Shown one piece after another: positions 14,236-18,427 of a stretch of 18,427 nucleotides of DNA. Both the position numbers and the translations under genes were made by a program. The first letter of the stretch is position 1. The number at the start of each line of letters is the position of its first letter. Source of the stretch: Pauljensenia sp018375675. GTDB lineage: Bacteria; Actinomycetota; Actinomycetes; Actinomycetales; Actinomycetaceae. Under the pieces are notes generated by a model that was given only the letters and a program-made list of their open reading frames with translations, was not told the origin of the DNA and made no database searches. Location of the stretch: the NCBI GenBank assembly GCA_041432705.1, contig JAPWAE010000015.1, positions 1 to 18,427 on the forward strand, given 5' to 3'.

Positions 14236-14862
14236 GTGAAGTGTCGACCTGCTACGCGCGATGATATTCCTGAAATGACGCGCATTATCACCGAGGGATT
14301 CCTCGACTATCCGCTGCACATCATGCTCAAGCCCTACCTCTACCGGCCGGACCGTTACCCGCAATGCCTGGCCGCGATCAATCGTATGCTCGCGTCCTCC
14401 TATCAATGGGTGCGTCACGCGCTTGTCGTGGAGTGTGAGGGGCGTGTTGTCGCAACGGCGCTCATGCATGATCGCAAGGTTGGTGTGGTGCGTAGCTTCG
14501 TCAGCGGAGGCTATGAGCTCTTCCGCTATGCTTCCCCGCGCCTCGTGGCTGATTTCCTTGACGCGACCGAGCGATCTGATCAGATCGCCATCGATAATGG
14601 CGATTTCGACTGGTATCTCGAGGTTCTCTCCGTTGATGCGAGCATGCAAGGCCGCGGTGTGGGGCGCTGGCTGGTCTCCAAGGTCCTGCCGGATTATGTG
14701 GCTAAGCGTGGTGGGCGTGCATACGGATTCGTGACCTCGACGGAAAAGAATGCGCGTTTCTATCTCAATGGCGGTTGTGAACTTCTCGACCGCGTCGACG
14801 TTCATATGCGTGAGGAGACCTGTCCTATCTGGGCTTTCCAGAGGCGTGCAGAGCTTCTCTAG
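14236..14862 (+). CDS. GNAT family N-acetyltransferase
   Basis: 208 residues from GTG 14236, chosen because GAAGGGG lies seven bases upstream and an in-frame stop closes the frame just before it. The start CRPATRDDIPEMTRIITEGF is the usual first strand and helix of GNAT enzymes. Motif A is clear: LEVLSVDASMQGRGVGRWLV, with the acetyl-CoA pyrophosphate loop Q138-G-R-G-V-G143, then GFVTSTEKNARFYLNGGCEL at the C-terminal motif B region. It should transfer an acetyl group from acetyl-CoA to an amine; the substrate is not predictable. Length is normal. The MerR gene downstream has its own promoter, so no operon is required. Codons are less GC-biased than those of neighbours. Confidence 0.88.
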   Translation: MKCRPATRDDIPEMTRIITEGFLDYPLHIMLKPYLYRPDRYPQCLAAINRMLASSYQWVRHALVVECEGRVVATALMHDRKVGVVRSFVSGGYELFRYASPRLVADFLDATERSDQIAIDNGDFDWYLEVLSVDASMQGRGVGRWLVSKVLPDYVAKRGGRAYGFVTSTEKNARFYLNGGCELLDRVDVHMREETCPIWAFQRRAELL

Positions 14863-14884
14863 CGCAGGTGCGCTGAGGCGTTTT
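14861..14884 (+). terminator. Weak terminator after the GNAT gene
   Basis: AGCGCA-GG-TGCGCT (14861-14874) overlaps the stop codon and is followed by GAGGCGTTTT. The two-base centre means the real loop would open the inner pairs, so the hairpin is modest. The rest of the spacer to 14972 holds no recognisable feature. Confidence 0.3.
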
Positions 14885-14972
14885 GTGCCGATTCTCAACC
14901 CTGCGCGGCGATAGAAGGGTGCTTGTGTCTTTGTGCAGGTCGCAGCGCGTGATGCACGTCCCGCACTTCCGC

Positions 14973-15003
14973 TTGACTTCAAGGACTTGAGGTCTTTTAG
15001 GGT
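14973..15003 (+). promoter_or_regulatory. MerR-type promoter/operator with 19-bp spacer
   Basis: The -35 TTGACT (14973-14978) and -10 TAGGGT (14998-15003) are 19 bases apart, the over-long spacing typical of MerR-controlled promoters. The spacer holds the inverted repeat ACTTCAAG-GA-CTTGAGGT (14976-14993; 7 of 8 pairs), close to the SoxR/MerR-type CCTCAAGTT-AACTTGAGG consensus. The -10 ends six bases before the MerR start codon, so the regulator probably binds here and controls its own leaderless mRNA. Confidence 0.8.
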
Positions 15004-15009
15004 GAAGCT

Positions 15010-15465
15010 ATGGTAGGGACAGGCTCCGGGCGCACGTACTCCATCAAGGAGGTAGCGGCGCTTGTTGGGCTGCCCGCGTCCACCCTGCGTTACTACGAGG
15101 ATGTGAGCGTCATTCCTGCCATCGCGCGTGACCCTTCGAGCGGTCACCGCATTTATCAGGAAGACGACCTTGAGCTGTTGACGTGGGTGTCGTGCCTGTC
15201 GGCGTCCGGCATGTCGATTGCTGATATGCGTGAGTACGTTCGCTCGGGCCTTGGTGGCGAGCGTGATATTTCCGAGTTCATCACCTTGCTGGAGCAGCAG
15301 GATGAGCGCTTGCGGGAAGAGGCGCAGATTCTTGAGCTGCGTCGTGAGTTCTTGCGGACGAAAGTTTCCTACTGGCGTGCGGTCAGGGGTGGGGACGCCC
15401 AGGAAGCCGAGCGTTTGGATACTGCAGCACGCGCTCTCGCTGAGCGTCTGAAAGCCTGGTCGTAG
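15010..15465 (+). CDS. MerR family transcriptional regulator
   Basis: 151 residues. The winged helix-turn-helix is at 10-50 (YSIKEVAALVGLPASTLRYYE, then a GHRIY wing), with the second helical part DDLELLTWVSCLSASGMSIADMREYV, and a coiled-coil dimer helix at ~95-125 (LLEQQDERLREEAQILELRREFL). The C-terminal effector part is short and has no Cys cluster or ligand-binding domain, so it is unlike metal or SoxR-type redox sensors; it looks more like the AdhR/YfmP branch with an unknown signal. The single Cys in VSCLSASG is the only thiol. Probably leaderless and autoregulated through the operator directly upstream. No obvious target gene follows, since the next gene is on the other strand. Confidence 0.93.
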   Translation: MVGTGSGRTYSIKEVAALVGLPASTLRYYEDVSVIPAIARDPSSGHRIYQEDDLELLTWVSCLSASGMSIADMREYVRSGLGGERDISEFITLLEQQDERLREEAQILELRREFLRTKVSYWRAVRGGDAQEAERLDTAARALAERLKAWS

Positions 15466-15530
15466 CACCTTCATAGTCCTAGTGGGGCGGGTTCATGCCT
15501 GCTCCGAATCCTGCCCCGCTAGGGGGCACG

Positions 15531-15561
15531 GGGCCGCGCATTCGACTCGGGTGCGCGGCCC
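15531..15561. terminator. Terminator between MerR and GH20-like genes
   Basis: Perfect 10-bp stem GGGCCGCGCA (15531-15540) / TGCGCGGCCC (15552-15561), loop of 11 bases, between convergent genes. A second, weaker hairpin lies just before it (15484-15491 with 15510-15517). It does not share the CCCCGGCCTCGTC stem of the other terminators. Confidence 0.75.
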
Positions 15562-15565
15562 TTCA

Positions 15566-16729
15566 TCATGGCCGTTGTGGATTCCAGTAGGGGACTGAGC
15601 GCCGCAGGTGTGCCATCTCCTGCTCGACGAGCGGCGCCAGCTTGTCCCAAGGCAGGGAGTCCTCCCCGTGCCATGCCGCTTCCGCGATGACGAGGAGCCT
15701 GGGGAGGAGATGATAGAAGAGGATGTCCGGGGTGGTGACGGTTGAGGACCACGCCACGGCCTCAACTCCTTTCAGCCGCTCCCCGCGCAACGCGTGGGTG
15801 AGGTTGTTGAAGAGAGTGTGGGCGGGCTCGAGGGGGCTGTTGGTTCGCCCAGGGTGGCTGAGGGTGAGAATGTCGGCGTCCGCCAGTACCCACGGAGCTC
15901 CAGAAGATTCGGCGGCCCGACGTCCAGCGTTCCCGGGACGGTGGGCAAGGAGAGTGGTTCCCGGTGGGGGTGTTGGATAGGCCTTCGTGAGGCTGTCCCA
16001 GGCGGCCGCGCGTCTGCCGTGAAAGTGGAGAGTGCGCAGCGCTCGGTCGATAAAGAGCCACTCGATCTCTGCGCCGGAGGTGAGTCCTGCGCGTATTAGG
16101 GAGGAATCGGATTCCCATGGTGCCCAGTCGGTCGTTGCTCCCCCGATGTGGATGGTTGGTGAGGGGAAGAGGGAGCAGGCGTGATGAAACGCAGCTTCGA
16201 CGAAGTTGAGAGAGGCGGCGCTGGGCCAGAGCGTTTGGTTGACCCCGTGGGGTGCCTCATTGACGAGGCCGGGGTTTCCTAGGTGAGGATAGGCGCGGAT
16301 CGCGGCTCCAGCGTGGGAGGGGATGGAAATTTCCGGAACGATGCGGATGTCGCGCGCCGCTGCAAAGTTGACGAGGTGTCGTATGTTGGCGTCCGAGTAG
16401 AAACCTTGGGTCGAGTGTGCGGGAGTGAGGCGCCATGAGCCTTTTCGGCCGGGAGCGCACTCGGGGTCGTACCAGTCGCTGGGTTGACGCGGGATGTTTC
16501 CGCCGATCGCGGTCAGCATGGGGTATCCGGGCACACGCATACGCCACCCGGTGTTGTCGGTGAGGTGCCAGTGCAAGACGTTGAAGTGGTAGCGGGCCAT
16601 GACGGTCAGGAGTAATTCCATGGTGGGGACCGGCCAGAATGTGCGCGCCGAATCGACGAGGAGACCGCGCCATGAGCAAGCGGGTGGTCTGGTTGTGTCG
16701 TGAGGAAGGTGGGGGTGAGTGGTCGCCAT
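15566..16729 (-). CDS. GH20-fold (beta-hexosaminidase-like) protein, probably inactive
   Basis: 387 residues from ATG 16729 (AAGGAG five bases upstream); no signal peptide. The barrel is recognisable: RGLLVDSARTFWPVPTMELL, YHFNVLHWHLTDNTGWRM, GYPMLTAIGG, IVPEISIPSHAGAAIRAYP, PTIHIGG, and a C-terminal FYHLLPRLLVIAEAAWHG. The N-terminal GH20b domain usual in this family is missing. Active GH20 enzymes need the Asp-Glu pair in HIGGDE; here it reads HIGGAT (A198, T199). Other acidic sites are changed too: HLTDD to HLTDN, PEID to PEIS, WDE to WDS, WTE to WSS. The frame is intact, with normal codon use and a good ribosome site, so this looks like a maintained pseudoenzyme (perhaps a sugar-binding protein) rather than decay. 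Divergent from the glutamine synthetase-like gene. Confidence 0.78.
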   Translation of the reverse strand: MATTHPHLPHDTTRPPACSWRGLLVDSARTFWPVPTMELLLTVMARYHFNVLHWHLTDNTGWRMRVPGYPMLTAIGGNIPRQPSDWYDPECAPGRKGSWRLTPAHSTQGFYSDANIRHLVNFAAARDIRIVPEISIPSHAGAAIRAYPHLGNPGLVNEAPHGVNQTLWPSAASLNFVEAAFHHACSLFPSPTIHIGGATTDWAPWESDSSLIRAGLTSGAEIEWLFIDRALRTLHFHGRRAAAWDSLTKAYPTPPPGTTLLAHRPGNAGRRAAESSGAPWVLADADILTLSHPGRTNSPLEPAHTLFNNLTHALRGERLKGVEAVAWSSTVTTPDILFYHLLPRLLVIAEAAWHGEDSLPWDKLAPLVEQEMAHLRRSVPYWNPQRP

Positions 16730-16765
16730 GGCGGCTCCTTGGGCTTGGCTACAAAAAGTGTAACA

Positions 16766-16780
16766 AGCATCACTAATGCT
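16766..16780. promoter_or_regulatory. Inverted repeat between the divergent GH20-like and GS-like genes
   Basis: AGCAT-CACTA-ATGCT is a perfect 5-bp inverted repeat. It lies just upstream of a -10-like TACACT (minus strand, 16759-16764) for the GH20-like gene. It could be an operator, but arms this short can occur by chance. Confidence 0.3.
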
Positions 16781-16839
16781 GCGGAGCGTTTTCGTTCGTC
16801 AATCTGCGGAATTGGTGGAAGGTTGCGATTATCTCTCGA

Positions 16840-16868
16840 CTGTCAGGTTTGTTGAACGGGTCTACAAT
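16840..16868 (+). promoter_or_regulatory. Promoter of the glutamine synthetase-like gene
   Basis: CTGTCA (16840-16845) and TACAAT (16863-16868) are 17 bases apart, giving a leader of about 38 bases that contains AAGGAGGA seven bases before ATG 16914. Confidence 0.6.
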
Positions 16869-16913
16869 GGTCGTGCTGATGTGAACCCAGTCATACTCAA
16901 GGAGGAGTGCTTC

Positions 16914-18407
16914 ATGCTGTCGACCGACACCGTTTCCCTCAGTCCAAATCCGCTCGTTGCTGACCTCGGAAAGCCGGCGAAGGATTTTACGAAAGCTGAC
17001 ATCATCGGCTATATCGAGGACAACGGCATCAGGATGCTCAACCTGCGCTACATCGGAGGCGACGGTCGCCTGAAGACACTGAACTTCGCGATCCAGTCCA
17101 AGGCGCATTTGGATCGTGTGCTGACGCTGGGGGAACGCGTTGATGGCTCGTCGCTCTTCACTTTCGTCGAGGCGACCTCCTCCGACCTGTACGTCGTGCC
17201 CCGCCTGGCCACGTCCTTCCTCAACCCCTTCTCGCACATTCCGACCCTGGATATCCTGTGCGGCTTCTACGACGTCGACGGTAAGCCCCTGGCCTCGGCA
17301 CCGCAGGAGATTCTGCGCAAGGCCCAGCGCGCCCTGAAGGAAGAAACGGGTTGTGAACTGCAGGCCCTCGGCGAACTCGAGTACTACCTCTTCTCAGACG
17401 AGGAGGACCTGTTCCCCGTCGAACCGCAGCGCGGCTACCACGAATCGGGGCCCTTCTCGAAGTGGGAGAGCGTGCGCACGGAGACCCTCTTGCACCTGGT
17501 GTCCATGGGATGCTCGGTCAAGTACGCCCACTCGGAGGTCGGTAACTTCGTGTCCGACGGTCGTCAGATGGTCCAGCAGGAGATCGAATTCCTGCCCGTG
17601 GACGCCCTGGATGCCGCCGACCAGATGGTGCTCGCGAAGTGGGTGCTGCGCGAGGTTGCCCACTCCTACGGCATTCACGTCTCTTTCTCACCGAAGATCG
17701 CGGTTGGTCAGGCCGGTTCGGGAATGCACTTCCACACCCGCCTCGTCAAGGATGGTGTCAACCAGTTCTCGACCGGATCGGGCCTGACGGAGACGGCCCT
17801 GAAGGTCATCGGCGGTTACCTGTCGCATGCCGCTTCCCTGACCGCCTTTGGCAATACGGTCCCCACCTCCTTCCTGCGCCTCGTGCCGCATCAGGAGGCC
17901 CCCACGGCGATTTGCTGGGGCGACCGTAACCGCTCCGTCCTCGTGCGCGTGCCCCTGGGATGGCAGAACATCGATGACTCGATGTTCCGTGACGCGAACC
18001 CCGCCGAGCCTCCCATCGACGAGCTGCCGAACGACTCCCAAACGGTCGAGCTACGCAGCCCCGACGGTTCTGCGGCCGTCCACCTGCTGCTGGCCGGTAT
18101 CGCTGTTGCGGCACGTATCGGCCTGACCGAACCGGGCATGGCCGACTACGCGCGCGAGCGCAAGGTCGACGGCGACGCCTCGCAGACCCCCGACCTCGAT
18201 CAGCTGCCCGGATCCTGCTTCGAGGCCGCCGGTAGGCTCCTCACCCAGCGCGAGGACTACGAGGCGAAGGGCGTGTTCCCCGCGGGCCTCATTGATTCGT
18301 GGGCGTCTCACCTGGTCGCGCTCGGGGACGTGCACCTGCGCGACGACCTGGCCGACTCGCGTATTTCGGTGGAAGACCTCGTCGAACGCTACTTCCACAT
18401 CGGCTAA
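16914..18407 (+). CDS. Glutamine synthetase family (GSI-fold) ligase
   Basis: 497 residues from ATG 16914, chosen for its strong AAGGAGGA site; upstream in-frame codons overlap the promoter. An N-terminal beta-grasp (IGYIEDNGIRMLNLRYIGGDG) precedes the catalytic barrel. Metal/ATP ligands are present: E154 and E156 (GELEYYLF), H206-S-E208 (HSEVGNF) with a following QQEIEF, GMHFH at 270-274, and FLRLVPHQEAP with GDRNRSVLVRVP. It should ligate ammonia or an amine to a glutamate-type acid using ATP in the cytoplasm. The usual adenylylation motif NLYxLPP is replaced by DLDQLPG, so GlnE-type control is unlikely. The HSEVGN...EIEFLPV variant resembles a GS subgroup I recall from Bacteroidetes and Clostridia rather than the housekeeping actinobacterial GlnA1. 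The start of a terminator stem follows the stop. Confidence 0.88.
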   Translation: MLSTDTVSLSPNPLVADLGKPAKDFTKADIIGYIEDNGIRMLNLRYIGGDGRLKTLNFAIQSKAHLDRVLTLGERVDGSSLFTFVEATSSDLYVVPRLATSFLNPFSHIPTLDILCGFYDVDGKPLASAPQEILRKAQRALKEETGCELQALGELEYYLFSDEEDLFPVEPQRGYHESGPFSKWESVRTETLLHLVSMGCSVKYAHSEVGNFVSDGRQMVQQEIEFLPVDALDAADQMVLAKWVLREVAHSYGIHVSFSPKIAVGQAGSGMHFHTRLVKDGVNQFSTGSGLTETALKVIGGYLSHAASLTAFGNTVPTSFLRLVPHQEAPTAICWGDRNRSVLVRVPLGWQNIDDSMFRDANPAEPPIDELPNDSQTVELRSPDGSAAVHLLLAGIAVAARIGLTEPGMADYARERKVDGDASQTPDLDQLPGSCFEAAGRLLTQREDYEAKGVFPAGLIDSWASHLVALGDVHLRDDLADSRISVEDLVERYFHIG

Positions 18408-18414
18408 CGAAACG

Positions 18415-18427
18415 TGCCCCGGCCTCG
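18415..18427 (+). terminator. Start of a terminator after the GS-like gene (cut by window end)
   Basis: GCCCCGGCCTCG, preceded by TAACGAAACGT, matches the left arm of the amylase terminator. The right arm would lie beyond the window. Confidence 0.5.

Noticed and set aside
14182..15474. 430-codon minus-strand frame opposite the GNAT and MerR genes
   Set aside because: It spans two clear genes and their operator, has no recognisable domain and no ribosome site.

Overview
This is a high-GC actinobacterial chromosome segment. Codon use, several probably leaderless genes, and the families present (DUF6318, YbjN, LppM-like, GH13 AmyA type) fit the Actinomycetaceae (Actinomyces/Schaalia-like). That placement is an inference from gene content, not a database match.

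Layout. (1) 1-1251 is an accessory scar. It holds the 3' end of an IS256-family insertion sequence, an Abi_2 (AbiD/AbiF-like) gene cut off by that insertion, and behind the Abi gene a minus-strand region able to fold into strong stems that looks like a partner RNA. (2) 1252-2965 holds two overlapping exported or membrane-anchored genes (DUF6318-like and PKD-like), facing an EamA-type transporter on the other strand (2986-3858). (3) 4005-11099 is the most distinctive block: two tandem pairs of EcsC-like proteins (A1/A2 at 4005-6234, B1/B2 at 8887-11099) flank a cytoplasmic GH13 alpha-amylase and a TPR-YbjN protein. (4) 11118-13994 (minus) is a very long LppM-like single-pass membrane protein whose cytoplasmic tail contains a ~235-residue Glu-Pro rod encoded by 60-bp tandem repeats, flanked on both sides by a T-x-x-I-x-R-V-R motif. 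(5) 14236-15465 holds a GNAT acetyltransferase and a MerR regulator with a textbook overlapping operator/promoter. (6) 15566-18407 is a divergent pair: a GH20-fold protein whose active-site acidic residues are nearly all replaced (a probable pseudoenzyme), and a GSI-type glutamine synthetase family ligase.

How they may work together. The EcsC-like set and the LppM-like protein all look membrane-associated and could form one envelope or lipid-related module, but only proximity and duplication support this. The Abi locus reads as a dead or dying phage-defence / RNA-antitoxin type system. Several intergenic hairpins share one stem signature (GACGAGGCCGGGG), used as the local terminator. The most interesting items are the broken Abi locus with its structured RNA, the four EcsC-like paralogues, the GH20 pseudoenzyme, and the Glu-Pro rod protein with paired Thr motifs.
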